DNA from: CAYLJJ01 sp964384025
Lineage (GTDB): Bacteria > Myxococcota_A > Bradymonadia > UBA7976 > UBA1532
Length of the DNA: 64,000 nt
Reading direction: 5' to 3'
Assembly (NCBI GenBank): GCA_964384025.1
Contig: CAYLJJ010000008.1
Coordinates: 46,321 to 110,320 of the forward strand
Shown: one piece after another, positions 43,692 through 52,214 of the stretch
Numbering within the stretch: the first letter of the stretch is position 1
Layout of the letters: every line of letters starts with the position of its first letter
The notes under the pieces: generated by a model
The model's input: the letters and a program-made list of their open reading frames with translations, nothing else
Databases searched by the model: none
Told to the model about the DNA's origin: nothing
Made by a program: the position numbers and the translations under genes

Positions 43692-44441
43692 CTACTTGGT
43701 CAGATCTATGATCCCAGGAGCGTCTTCAGGCAAGCGGATATATTGCTGGAGGGGGTTGATGCTGATATGAGCGTCCCCGCAGGTGATGAGGTGGGTAGCA
43801 TCGGGATACTGGTTGATCACCTTCTGGATGTTGCGAGCGATATAGGCGTTGGCGTCGGTGCGCAGGACCATGGCGGCTCGATTCCAGTCGAGGAGGAAGC
43901 GATCATAGGCGGCCTCCTTGAGGAGATCCTTCTTGGCTCCCTTAGATCGAGCCTGGAAATAACTCCTGAACTTGAAGGAGTTGCTCTGAGCCTGCCTTAG
44001 AGTTTGGCTGCCTCCGCCGATCTGCCAGAGCAGGGCGTTGATGCGCACCCACTCTTTGTCCAGGTAGACCACATCGGTGAGCCGCTTCTCTTGCCCCACG
44101 ACCCCCATGGAGACCTCCATCACCGGTCGCAGTACACGATAGATATCCAACTCCCAGCCAAAGACCCGCTTTGAGTGAAGCAGGGGGTGCAGCTTGAGGG
44201 GGATAGAAGATTGGCGAATCGCCTCGGGATGCTCCTCTACATGAACACAGAGTTGGCCCTGAGCCATCAAACCCAGGAAGTGAAGTTCAAGCTCTTTACA
44301 GGACTCGATCCACTTGAAAGGCGGGTTTCGGTGCCCATCCCCCGTGAGAAAAAAGCGAGGGATCCCCTCTGAGAACTGGAGTTCTATCTTCCGGGCGGTC
44401 ATGGAGGCTAGGGTACCGCTGGCCAGGGTGGTCCATGCCAT
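43692..44441 (-). CDS. Protein of unknown function
   Basis: 249 residues from the ATG at 44441, chosen because GAGAGGAG precedes it; an in-frame TTG at 44537 would add 32 residues that do not look like protein. No signal peptide or transmembrane helix is clear. The C-terminal part reads RNIQKVINQYPDATHLITCG and GDAHI, which recalls the end of TraB/GumN-type or Tiki-like domains (a G-x-x-H strand turn), but the expected N-terminal motifs are missing. I do not assign a family. The stop codon lies 67 bp from the IS element right duplication, so its terminator region was the insertion target. Confidence 0.65.
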   Translation of the reverse strand: MAWTTLASGTLASMTARKIELQFSEGIPRFFLTGDGHRNPPFKWIESCKELELHFLGLMAQGQLCVHVEEHPEAIRQSSIPLKLHPLLHSKRVFGWELDIYRVLRPVMEVSMGVVGQEKRLTDVVYLDKEWVRINALLWQIGGGSQTLRQAQSNSFKFRSYFQARSKGAKKDLLKEAAYDRFLLDWNRAAMVLRTDANAYIARNIQKVINQYPDATHLITCGDAHISINPLQQYIRLPEDAPGIIDLTK

Positions 44442-44913
44442 TTTTTGCTCCTCTCGAACCGCTGGGTTCGGAGTGAAGAAGGGTTGCTTAAAGATGGATG
44501 GAGCAAAGGCGCACGAGCAGATCGTTGAGATCTTCAAAGCGCTGCCTCGCGGTCGTGACCATTCTCGGCCTGGGAGCCTCCGCAGGTCTTATAAGGAGCC
44601 GAAGGCGGGAGTTTTCGAACGACCCTCACAGAGTATGCGTTGTGTCCCGAGATTCAAAACTCCTCCATCATCAACGCGCTCAAGATAAGGCTCAGCTCTC
44701 TCCGCGTCGAGCGAAAAATCGACGGGGGTAAGTACTGAAAATGATCGACCGGACGAAGCACTATCGGATGAGCGAACAGCCCCGAAAAGCGCATAATAAC
44801 CTGATTTCAAAAGCAAAAAACTCAAGACAACATGTTCCCCCTACAAGGTGAAGCTCCTTTCCTTTAGGCGACTCTCCGGTTCGATGGATCCGCATCCAGT
44901 AGATCCTTGATGC
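44442..44913. other. Gene-poor interval between HtrA gene and unknown gene
   Basis: About 470 bases on the downstream side of the HtrA gene. A minus-strand frame (44589-44825) beginning at a TTG could encode 78 residues with a plausible middle (SLDAERAEPYLERVDDGGVL) but has no ribosome binding site. The promoter of the 249-residue gene must be here. No clear hairpin terminator or RNA gene is seen. Confidence 0.35.
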
Positions 44914-46293
44914 TCAGGGTGTAAAGGCCAGGAAGATACGCCCCTCTCCACGCTGGATGAGCATCCGCACCAAACCTCCGCTCTGAGCCTCAACGAGGCG
45001 CTGCTTGAGATCCTTGGGTCCCTTTATCCGCTGCCCATTACAGCGGATCACCACATCTCCCTCTTGGATTCCAGCCACCGCGATGGGGCTCTTGGGATCC
45101 AGGCCCTTGATCAAGGCTCCGCTGCGGATCCCCAAGCGCTCCTTTAACTTCCCATCTACAGGCGCGAGTCGAAGCCCCATCACCTCCTCCCGTTGAGTTC
45201 CTTGATGGCTCCTGCTTCTCCCTCTACCCCCGCTGCCGGGCAAGCGCTCTAAGACCAGCTTGAGCTTTCGCGTCTGCTCCTCTCTAAAGAGTTTGATCTC
45301 GACCTCTTTGCCGATGCCTGCGGTGCTCGCCAACCAGGGGAGATCATCGTGTCGTTGAATCTTCCGGCCATTAAAGCTCAGGATGATGTCGCCCTCTAAG
45401 ATCCCCGCCTTGGCTGCTGGCCCTTTAGGGACTACCGAGACTACCAGGGCTCCTCGCGGAGACTTCAGCTTAAAAGCTAGGGCCAGCTCTCGGGTGACCT
45501 CCTGAATCTGCACCCCAATCCAAGAGCGAACATATTGCCCCTCTTCTGCCAAGCTGGGGAGGATCTTCTTGGCCATATTGATGGGGATGGCGAAGCCGAT
45601 GCCCTGGCCCTGCGCGCTGATGGCGGTGTTGATGCCCACCACGCGACCCTGAATGTCAAAGAGAGGGCCGCCGCTGTTGCCTGGGTTGATGCTGGCGTCG
45701 GTCTGGATAAAGTCCGGGTAACGCAGGCGACCATCCGGCTGCACCTCACGGCGCCCCTTGGCGCTGACAATCCCTGCGGTGACGGTGTGAGAGAGCCCTA
45801 AGGGGTTGCCGATGGCCACCACCCAGTCACCTATCTCCAGAGCCTCGCTGTCTCCCAAAGGAGCGACCGGCAACTCCTGCCCCTCTGGATCGATCTTAAG
45901 CAGAGAGATATCTGTGGCGGGATCACGCCCCAAGAGCTTGGCGTCAAATTGACGACCATCTTGGAGGTGTACCTTGATGAGTTGAGCGCCCTCAACGACG
46001 TGGTTGTTGCTGAGGATATAGCCGTCAGAGCGAATCAGGAAGCCGGAGCCGGAGCCCACGCGGAGATGGGGCTGCCTAAAGTGGAAGCCAAAGAAGAGTT
46101 GAGGATCGGGCACCGACAGCTCGGTCCTGATCGAGACCACGCTCGGAGCAGCCTGCTTGGCCAGGCGACGGAAGGCGCCAAAGGTGACAGGGGTTTCTTG
46201 AGTTAACCCAGTTTCTTGAACCTCTTCTGTCCAGAGCGGCTCAGCATAGATGGAGCCTGTATAGAGTAGGCAAAGGGTGAGCAGTCTCAGCAT
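44914..46293 (-). CDS. degP: HtrA/DegP-family periplasmic serine protease
   Basis: 459 residues with a signal peptide (LLTLCLLYTGSIYA). The trypsin-like domain covers ~40-240, with catalytic His98 (SNNHVVEG), Asp128 (ATDISLLKI) and Ser207 (NPGNSGGPLF). Two PDZ domains follow: ~255-345 (WIGVQIQEV, GAKAGI-like GPAAKAGILEGDIILSFNG) and ~370-459 (GLRLAP, SPIAVAGIQEGDVVIRCNG). This is the full Do-type layout of a periplasmic protease and chaperone that degrades misfolded envelope proteins. GGAGGAG precedes the ATG. A stress-type envelope role fits the many exported proteins around it. Whether it corresponds to DegP, DegQ or MucD cannot be told. Confidence 0.93.
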   Translation of the reverse strand: MLRLLTLCLLYTGSIYAEPLWTEEVQETGLTQETPVTFGAFRRLAKQAAPSVVSIRTELSVPDPQLFFGFHFRQPHLRVGSGSGFLIRSDGYILSNNHVVEGAQLIKVHLQDGRQFDAKLLGRDPATDISLLKIDPEGQELPVAPLGDSEALEIGDWVVAIGNPLGLSHTVTAGIVSAKGRREVQPDGRLRYPDFIQTDASINPGNSGGPLFDIQGRVVGINTAISAQGQGIGFAIPINMAKKILPSLAEEGQYVRSWIGVQIQEVTRELALAFKLKSPRGALVVSVVPKGPAAKAGILEGDIILSFNGRKIQRHDDLPWLASTAGIGKEVEIKLFREEQTRKLKLVLERLPGSGGRGRSRSHQGTQREEVMGLRLAPVDGKLKERLGIRSGALIKGLDPKSPIAVAGIQEGDVVIRCNGQRIKGPKDLKQRLVEAQSGGLVRMLIQRGEGRIFLAFTP

Positions 46294-46340
46294 AGTTCTC
46301 CTCCACGGTAGGCCTCAGGAGAACCACGCAGAGGAGCGTT

Positions 46341-48107
46341 CTATTCGCGGCGCCTAAGCAACATCAGGAGGGGAAGAAGGAGGAGGGGTAAGCTCCGCTG
46401 GCTGCGGCCCTGGCTACAGCCTTCAGCCTCTTCCTTCTCTTCCCCCTCTATGAGCTGCAGCTCTAAGTCTGGGCTGAGGATGGCGCCGTCGTGCAGGGGT
46501 GGGTTAACTGCTGGGAACATATCAAAGGTGGGTGAGTTTGGAGCGCTGTCCTGGAGGGCAGGCAGATCAGAGCGTCCTGCATCGGGATCTGGCTGAGGGG
46601 TTGCGTCGGGATCTGGTTGAGGGGCCGCATCGGACTCAGGTTGGGGGGCTGCATCAGGATCAGGTTGAGACGCAGCGTCAGGATCTGGCTGAGGTACCGC
46701 ATCCTGGATCAACGCTTGATCTTGAGCGCTGCCCTCATCCAGAGGAGGTTCTTGGTCGGAGAGAGGAGCTTGATCCTCCACTGAGGCGAGATCTACAGGA
46801 GGAGCTGCGTCCTCAGGCAGCCCTGCGTCTATCGGGGGCGCTGCATCTATAAGTAGGCCAGCGTCTACAGGCTGCTCAACATGACAGCGATCTTCAGGTA
46901 GGCAGTAGCGCTCTCCCCGGTTGATCTCAGCGCAGCAGCCGCCAGAGATCCGTCGGCAGTTGCTGTCATCCTCGCAGCGCATTGAGCAGAAGGAGCCCTC
47001 ATCATCATGAAGGCACTCCTCGGCGCCTGTGTTGATGTTGCAGTCAGGCAAGTCCCTGTTGTCAGGGAAGCTGCATGGCTCGCCTGGGCGCCCCTCAATA
47101 TCGTAGGGCTCATCAAGCACACAGGGACCGCCCCCAGGGCTAAAGTCCACGCTCAGTTCATAAGCGCCAGCGAACTCCACTCGATCTTCGTTGGTCCAGG
47201 AGTCGGCGACGATAAAATACTCTCCACAGCCCACCTCCATCTCTAGGCCATGGTGTCCTCGAGCTAGACAGTTTCCCCCTGCGAAGGCGGAGAGCAGATG
47301 AACATCGATATCCACGCCCACCTCATCTTGCACGGTGACATTGATGAGCCCTGGACGATCAAGGCGAAGGTGATAGACCACCTCGGGACCCCACTCGCGG
47401 GTCTCTGGAGCCGCTGAGTAGTGGTCCAGCACCCGGCTGGGAGAGCGGCTGGTGTCCCCCTCATGGTTAAAAGGAAAGGCTTCGATCTCGATGGGTCGCT
47501 CGGCGGTCCCCAGAGGATCACGGGGTAAGCCCTCGGAGATCCGCTCATGGCGCCGGGGGATATAGCCATCTACCTGCGCCCAGCCTCCATCAAAGCTGGG
47601 GTGGACCCCGTAGCCGATCGACTCGAAGAGGAAGGGGAGCCCGTTGGGCTGGCGATGGGAGAAGAGGACCACATGGTAACCCTCTGTGTTAAAGACATCT
47701 CCCCGCTCTACCTCCGCTACGTCGATGGGATCAGAGATATCGGGGATGCTGCGGGTTGTATAGTGGCCTACTCCCCAGCAGCGGCTGACATAGCCGGAGC
47801 AGTCTAGGCCCACGGTACAATCGAGGATGCCATCTCCAGGATAGGAGCCTGCTCCAGCGCCGTTGCTGATGCCTCGATCAAAGTTATGGAGGCTCATATA
47901 GCCGCCCCAGTCATAGGGCAGGCCGACATGATCTCCTACCTCAAAGCTGGACTGGTAGGCGTCGGAGCAGTCCGCGCGCATATTCTGCTGTCCGCAGTGC
48001 CAGGGGTGGTAAGCGAAGGCGCGAGCGCGGGTGATCACCGTCTCACGATCATCCGCCTGAGCCAAGGCAGGGAGCAGCAAGAGCCCATAGAGCAGCGCTC
48101 GTCTCAT
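46341..48107 (-). CDS. Secreted NlpC/P60-like protein with MYXO-CTERM-like anchor
   Basis: 588 residues from the ATG at 48107, which overlaps the upstream stop as TGATG. A signal peptide ends LLPALAQA. Residues ~25-200 resemble an NlpC/P60 or CHAP cysteine peptidase, with Cys104 in GLDCSGYVSRCW and His146 in GDVFNTEGYHVVLFS in the usual order. Residues ~230-330 are a beta-sandwich of the bacterial pre-peptidase C-terminal type (VGVDIDVHLLSAFAGG). A Cys-rich patch (CSMRCEDDSNCRRISGGCC) and a repetitive Asp/Ala/Pro/Gln linker (PQPDPDA units) follow. The end is EGCSQG, LPLLLLPLLMLL and RRRE. This suggests a surface-tethered peptidoglycan amidase or endopeptidase. It is translationally coupled to the beta-propeller gene. 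Confidence 0.78.
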   Translation of the reverse strand: MRRALLYGLLLLPALAQADDRETVITRARAFAYHPWHCGQQNMRADCSDAYQSSFEVGDHVGLPYDWGGYMSLHNFDRGISNGAGAGSYPGDGILDCTVGLDCSGYVSRCWGVGHYTTRSIPDISDPIDVAEVERGDVFNTEGYHVVLFSHRQPNGLPFLFESIGYGVHPSFDGGWAQVDGYIPRRHERISEGLPRDPLGTAERPIEIEAFPFNHEGDTSRSPSRVLDHYSAAPETREWGPEVVYHLRLDRPGLINVTVQDEVGVDIDVHLLSAFAGGNCLARGHHGLEMEVGCGEYFIVADSWTNEDRVEFAGAYELSVDFSPGGGPCVLDEPYDIEGRPGEPCSFPDNRDLPDCNINTGAEECLHDDEGSFCSMRCEDDSNCRRISGGCCAEINRGERYCLPEDRCHVEQPVDAGLLIDAAPPIDAGLPEDAAPPVDLASVEDQAPLSDQEPPLDEGSAQDQALIQDAVPQPDPDAASQPDPDAAPQPESDAAPQPDPDATPQPDPDAGRSDLPALQDSAPNSPTFDMFPAVNPPLHDGAILSPDLELQLIEGEEKEEAEGCSQGRSQRSLPLLLLPLLMLLRRRE

Positions 48108-49012
48108 CACTTTCCTCTCAGGTCATAGCTGAAGATCTTCAGGTCCTCTGGACTGGGGTAAAGCTGATAGAGCTTTCCTCCAGCCACGGCGAACTCTCGG
48201 GCAGGGAGGAACAGAGGGCGCGAGGCGGGGGCTCGACTCCAAGCGAGACTCCCGTCAGGGCTGTGGAGGCGCAGCTCACGAGCTACACGGAGACGCTGCC
48301 CCTCCATCCTCATGCGCTCAACTAAGATCAGCGCGGCTCCATCGGCCAGTTGGTAGAGGAGACGAGCAGAGTCGATCCCCTGGGTCCCCTGGAGCGGGAG
48401 GTGTTCAGCTTTGCCCTGCTCAGCTGAGGCTCGCGTCAGCGTGACCCCCTCTGGTTTAAGGAGGAGCTGCGCGGCAGCGGCCCCCTCTGGATCGATGAGA
48501 CCATCCACATGAGAGAGGCGCGGCCAGCTGTGCCGGGCCCCAGGCAGCCCCAGACCAAAGGATTGTTGAAAGCCGGTCCCAAAGTAGATCTCCCCTTGGG
48601 GTCCCGCTCTCAGCTTGGAGATGCGGCGAAGTCCAGAAGGGAGGGGCAGGCGCTCCAGCTGCTTCCCTTGGAGATCAAAGGTGGTGATCACACGGTTGAT
48701 CAGGCTCATAGCGTAGAGCCGCCCCTCCAGCTCAAGGAGGTCGTTTACGCCGAGGGGAGAGGAGAAGCTCCAGGAGCCCTGCCCAGGCTCATCCAGGCGA
48801 AGGATACGGCCAGCGGCGGAGTCATGGATCCAGAAGCCCCCCGCAGCGGCGGGAGCGAAAGAGAGGGGACCAGAGGGGGGCTGCTCCTCGGCGGCGGGGA
48901 TCAGGGTTAGAGCCCGCTCTCCGCTCCCCCAAGGGAGGCTGAGAGGCTCCGCCCAACTTGGAGAGCTGAGCAGGAGCAGGGTGATGAAGATCTTCAAGGG
49001 CCATCTCCTCAT
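48107..49012 (-). CDS. Exported beta-propeller-like protein
   Basis: 301 residues with a signal peptide (FITLLLLSSPSWA). The mature part has repeating four-stranded units with short NHL/PQQ-like phrases (GGFWIHDSAAGRILRLDEPG, NDLLELEGRLYAMSLINRVI, GPQGEIYFGTG), suggesting a propeller with five or six blades. No catalytic residues are apparent. It precedes the NlpC/P60-like gene with overlapping stop and start and is likely made together with it, so a binding or structural role in the same envelope process is plausible. Substrate and partner are unknown. Confidence 0.7.
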   Translation of the reverse strand: MRRWPLKIFITLLLLSSPSWAEPLSLPWGSGERALTLIPAAEEQPPSGPLSFAPAAAGGFWIHDSAAGRILRLDEPGQGSWSFSSPLGVNDLLELEGRLYAMSLINRVITTFDLQGKQLERLPLPSGLRRISKLRAGPQGEIYFGTGFQQSFGLGLPGARHSWPRLSHVDGLIDPEGAAAAQLLLKPEGVTLTRASAEQGKAEHLPLQGTQGIDSARLLYQLADGAALILVERMRMEGQRLRVARELRLHSPDGSLAWSRAPASRPLFLPAREFAVAGGKLYQLYPSPEDLKIFSYDLRGK

Positions 49013-49093
49013 GGGATCTGTGGAGGGATCAAAAACCGAGACGATTGAGGGGAAATTAGCAGAAACTCCTCAGGGGATCTTGGCGCAGAGCCT

Positions 49094-50125
49094 TCAGGCC
49101 GTTTTTTTACGCCCCCTGGCGGTCCAGCCCTGGCCCTCGGGGTTGAGGATCTGAATGCCCCAGAAGTCCTCAAACCAGCGCTCCAAATCCTCTCGGGCGA
49201 TGTAGTGGGTGATGGGCGGGTTGAGGCGATCAAAGACGCGGCGGAACTTATAGCGCCACTCCATCTGAGCGGCGTCCTGATAGGGCAGGCGATCAGCCCA
49301 AGCGCCCAGGCCAAGCCGCCTCAAGATCTGAGCGGGGGTCCAGATCCCCATTTCGAGGGAAGCGGTCAGGGCGGCGGTCAGGGCCAGCTGTCCAGAGCGG
49401 GGCAGGGCGTTGCTCAGGGGGCGCATCCAGCTCAGATGGCTGAGGCGATAGCTCAAGCGCATCCCTTTGAGGCCATAGACCCAGATTGAAGCACAGCCAT
49501 CCGGCTTAAGGAGCCTCGTGACCGCCTGAAAGGAGGCTTGAGGATCTGGGGTGTGATGAAGTACCCCGTTGGAGTAGAGGGCTTCAAAGGCTCCTGCTTG
49601 GAAGGGGGGACGGCGTAGGTCTCCTTGAACATAAAAACCTTTGGGATCGCGTTTGTGGGCGATCTCCACACCCCGAGAGAGATCCAGACCCACCAACAGC
49701 TTGGCGTGCCGGGCGACGAGGTAGGAGTGACGCCCCTCTCCACAGCCAACCTCAAGGACCACGCGAGCTGCATAGGCTTCTGGAGGAAGGTTGGGCTGGA
49801 AGCGATCCCAAGTGGCTCTCCAATCATCGATGGGCAGCTCAGCGTCGGCCAACTTCAGATGTTGGAAGCTGTAAGCGGTGAGGGTTTTGAGGACTGCAGG
49901 CTCTGGATCTGCGACCGCCTCAACCTGAGCGGGGAGGCGCTCGGGGTAGACCGCGCGCAGGAAGGGGATCAGCAGATCTGGCGGAAGGAGGCGGGGTATC
50001 CCCTGGATGATGGGATAGCGCTGGCCTGAGGGGCTCAGCAACATCCCCTCTTGGGGGTCGCCCTCTAGATAAAGAGGAGCCCCCGTGAGTGGGCAAGCGA
50101 GCAGGGGCAGGAGGGTTTCGATCAA
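49094..50125 (-). CDS. SAM-dependent methyltransferase with Trm112-like N-terminus
   Basis: 343 residues if started at the TTG at 50125. That start has GAGGGAG upstream and makes the protein begin at the Trm112-like segment (LIETLLPLLACPLTGAPL, YPIIQGIPRLLP); the 34 codons before it, back to 50227, look non-coding. The Rossmann methyltransferase domain covers ~120-240: motif I VLEVGCGEGRHSYLVA, acidic loop LVGLDLS, GDLRRPPF, and the post-motif YSNGVLHHTPDPQASF. This is a class I enzyme of the UbiE/type 11 kind, often acting on small molecules or glycans. The C-terminal ~100 residues are helical (LTAALTASLEMGIW). Substrate unknown. It is divergent from the flagellar cluster. Confidence 0.8.
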   Translation of the reverse strand: MIETLLPLLACPLTGAPLYLEGDPQEGMLLSPSGQRYPIIQGIPRLLPPDLLIPFLRAVYPERLPAQVEAVADPEPAVLKTLTAYSFQHLKLADAELPIDDWRATWDRFQPNLPPEAYAARVVLEVGCGEGRHSYLVARHAKLLVGLDLSRGVEIAHKRDPKGFYVQGDLRRPPFQAGAFEALYSNGVLHHTPDPQASFQAVTRLLKPDGCASIWVYGLKGMRLSYRLSHLSWMRPLSNALPRSGQLALTAALTASLEMGIWTPAQILRRLGLGAWADRLPYQDAAQMEWRYKFRRVFDRLNPPITHYIAREDLERWFEDFWGIQILNPEGQGWTARGRKKTA

Positions 50126-50272
50126 TTTTAAAGCGCTCCCTCTTGAACTTTTTCCAGTTTGGACCCCTGAGAGATCGGGAGAGGCCCAGCTAGAATCAAG
50201 GATGAGCGCAAATTTAAGAGAGAGCAAGCGCTGGCTCTGGGATGGGGCCTTGCTTTTCTGCTAGAAGAGCTT
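50126..50272. promoter_or_regulatory. Divergent promoter region upstream of the flagellar cluster
   Basis: About 147 bases between the methyltransferase start and the cheX-like gene. The promoter for the nine-gene flagellar cluster must lie here, but I could not identify a convincing sigma-54 or sigma-28 type element by eye. Confidence 0.35.
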
Positions 50273-50764
50273 ATGGCCAAATCTCCCCTCAACACCAACT
50301 TCATCAACGCCTTCCTCAACGCGACCATCGATGTCATCGACATGATGGCTGAGATCGCAGCTACCCCTGGGCGGCCCTATATCAAGCGGAATGAGAACGC
50401 CAAAGGAGACATCAGCGGGATCATCGGAATGGCCGGAGCGGGGCTCTTGGGCGCCTTTTCGATCAATTTTCGCCAAGCCTGTATCTTGGCTATCGTCAAC
50501 AGTATGTTGGGTGAGTCTTATCAAGGGCTGAATGATGAGGTGATCGACTGTGTAGGGGAGATCACCAATATCATCTCTGGATCTGCGCGAGCGATGCTCT
50601 CAGAGAGGGGAGTTGAGTATGGAATGGCGACCCCCACCGTAGTCTGTGCCAAAGATCACAGCGTCACTCAGGTCACCAAGGTGCCCGTTATCGTGATGCC
50701 TTTCACCACAGAGGCAGGAAGCTTTTTGGTTGAGATCAGCCTCTGGGACACCAAGAAGGAGTGA
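50273..50764 (+). CDS. cheX: CheX-like chemotaxis phosphatase
   Basis: 163 residues, the usual size of CheX. The CheC/CheX/FliY-type core is seen in GDISGIIGMAGAGLLGAFSI and in the active-site helix DEVIDCVGEITNIISGSARA, where a conserved Glu and Asn (E-x-x-N) act on phospho-CheY. The end VPVIVMPFTTEAGSFLVEIS matches the family. In chemotaxis CheX removes phosphate from CheY-P to stop the signal. It lies 38 bp before fliM and so heads the flagellar operon, close to the switch protein that binds CheY-P. Confidence 0.82.
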   Translation: MAKSPLNTNFINAFLNATIDVIDMMAEIAATPGRPYIKRNENAKGDISGIIGMAGAGLLGAFSINFRQACILAIVNSMLGESYQGLNDEVIDCVGEITNIISGSARAMLSERGVEYGMATPTVVCAKDHSVTQVTKVPVIVMPFTTEAGSFLVEISLWDTKKE

Positions 50765-50802
50765 ACCCCACACGCATCAACCGATCGGAGTAAGCTCTCC
50801 TC

Positions 50803-51843
50803 ATGTCCGAACAGATCCTCTCTCAAAACGAGATCGACTCTCTGCTCTCTGCGGTCAACTCAGGGAAGATAGAAGAGGAGGCGGAGGCTGAATTTGAAGG
50901 AGATGCTTCTCAGCCCACGGTGCTCAAGTTTGACCTGCTGAGCCAGGACAAGATCATCCGTGGACGGATGCCCACCCTGGATATCATCAATGATCGCTTC
51001 GCTCGACAATTCCGCATCACGCTCTCCAACGCTCTGCGCAAGATCCTTCAGATCAATGTAGAGAGCACCAGCCTGATGAAGTATGGAGAGTTCCTCAACT
51101 ACCTCCCCATCCCCTCCTGTCTCAACATCATCAAGCTCAACCCTCTGCGGGGGAGCTGTATCATCGCCATCGAAGCCAAGCTGATCTTCGCTTTCCTCAA
51201 CAACTTCTTTGGGGGAGTAACCAACGCCTCAGAGCGGATCGAGGGCCGTGACTTCAGCGCCATTGAGCAGATGATCATTCGCAAAGTAATGGCTTTGTTG
51301 ATCGATGATCTGGAGCGCGCTTGGCAGCCTGTCTATCCCGTAGAGGGAGAGTATCTACGCACCGAGATCAACCCCCAGTTTCTGGCGGTCGTGCCCTCCA
51401 GCGATGTAGTGGTCCTGACCAGCTATGATCTGGAGATGGAGAACCTCAGAGGGACCATTCAGGTGGTGATCCCCTACAGCACCATCGAGCCCATTCGTCA
51501 TCACCTCTCCAGCGGTATTCAGACTGAGGCTACAGAGCAGGAGAACAGCTGGACAGAGCAGATCAGCGCGCACCTCCTAGCAGTTCCGGTCAAGGCTGAA
51601 GTGATCTTGGGGCGCAGCACGATCACCGTTAGAGAGCTGCTTGGGCTCAAGCTGGGCGATGTCATCACCTTAAATCAGGAGCAGCATGGCGCCCTGGAGA
51701 TGTTGGTGGAGAGCTGCCACAAGTTTAAGATCCAGCCTGTAGAGCGTGCAAAGAACCTCGGGGCTCGAGTCCTAGAGCGTGTTCAGATCGAGATGAACTT
51801 CGGCGCCTCTGAACGGAGAGAGAAAGAAGATGGTGGCATGTGA
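50803..51843 (+). CDS. fliM: Flagellar motor switch protein FliM
   Basis: 346 residues, typical length. The N-terminus has the CheY-P binding peptide ILSQNEIDSLLSAV. The middle CheC-like domain (~60-230) includes LDIINDRFARQFRITLSNAL and the FFGG turn. The C-terminal SpoA/FliN-like domain (~255-335) has VKAEVILGRSTITVRELLGL and LGDVITL. FliM forms the C-ring middle, couples CheY-P to rotation sense and binds FliG and FliN. It is 33 bp ahead of fliN. Confidence 0.96.
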   Translation: MSEQILSQNEIDSLLSAVNSGKIEEEAEAEFEGDASQPTVLKFDLLSQDKIIRGRMPTLDIINDRFARQFRITLSNALRKILQINVESTSLMKYGEFLNYLPIPSCLNIIKLNPLRGSCIIAIEAKLIFAFLNNFFGGVTNASERIEGRDFSAIEQMIIRKVMALLIDDLERAWQPVYPVEGEYLRTEINPQFLAVVPSSDVVVLTSYDLEMENLRGTIQVVIPYSTIEPIRHHLSSGIQTEATEQENSWTEQISAHLLAVPVKAEVILGRSTITVRELLGLKLGDVITLNQEQHGALEMLVESCHKFKIQPVERAKNLGARVLERVQIEMNFGASERREKEDGGM

Positions 51844-51876
51844 ACTGCAATTCGGCCGCGGCGTGAGAGGCTCCCC

Positions 51877-52149
51877 ATGATGGATCGAGTTCGGGATATT
51901 GAGTTCCTCTACGATGTTGAGCTTGAGATTGCCGTTGTCCTGGGGCGCACTCGCCTGCTGATTCGAGATCTTCTGGAGTTGAAGACTGGATCGGTGGTGG
52001 AGCTGAATAAGCTGGCGGGAGAAGCCCTGGATATTGTGGTGAATGACAAGGTCATCGCCCGAGGTGAAGCCGTGATCGTCAACGAGAAGTTTGGCATCCG
52101 CCTCACCGAGATCGTCTCCCCCTTAGAGCGTGTCGTCCGCCTCCGCTGA
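51877..52149 (+). CDS. fliN: Flagellar motor switch protein FliN
   Basis: 90 residues, essentially a bare SpoA domain: VELEIAVVLGRTRLLIRDLL, ELKTGSVVELNKLAGEALDI, VNDKVIARGEAVIVNEKFGI and RLTEIVSP. FliN forms the lower C-ring with FliM and docks the export ATPase complex. It is shorter than the E. coli protein because the N-terminal extension is missing, which is usual in many lineages. A 65-bp gap separates it from fliO. Confidence 0.95.
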   Translation: MMDRVRDIEFLYDVELEIAVVLGRTRLLIRDLLELKTGSVVELNKLAGEALDIVVNDKVIARGEAVIVNEKFGIRLTEIVSPLERVVRLR

Positions 52150-52214
52150 TCTCGATTCAAATCTAGCTTCATCTGTCTGAGCCCAGGCCCGGACCCTGCT
52201 CTGTTGGGGATGTC

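Noticed and set aside
43623..44000. Plus-strand frame of 125 codons after the IS element
   Set aside because: It is antisense to the better supported minus-strand gene of 249 residues, which has a strong ribosome binding site and native codon use.
44589..44825. 78-codon minus-strand frame between the HtrA gene and the unknown gene
   Set aside because: Partly plausible protein text but only a TTG start without ribosome binding site; not enough support to call it a gene.
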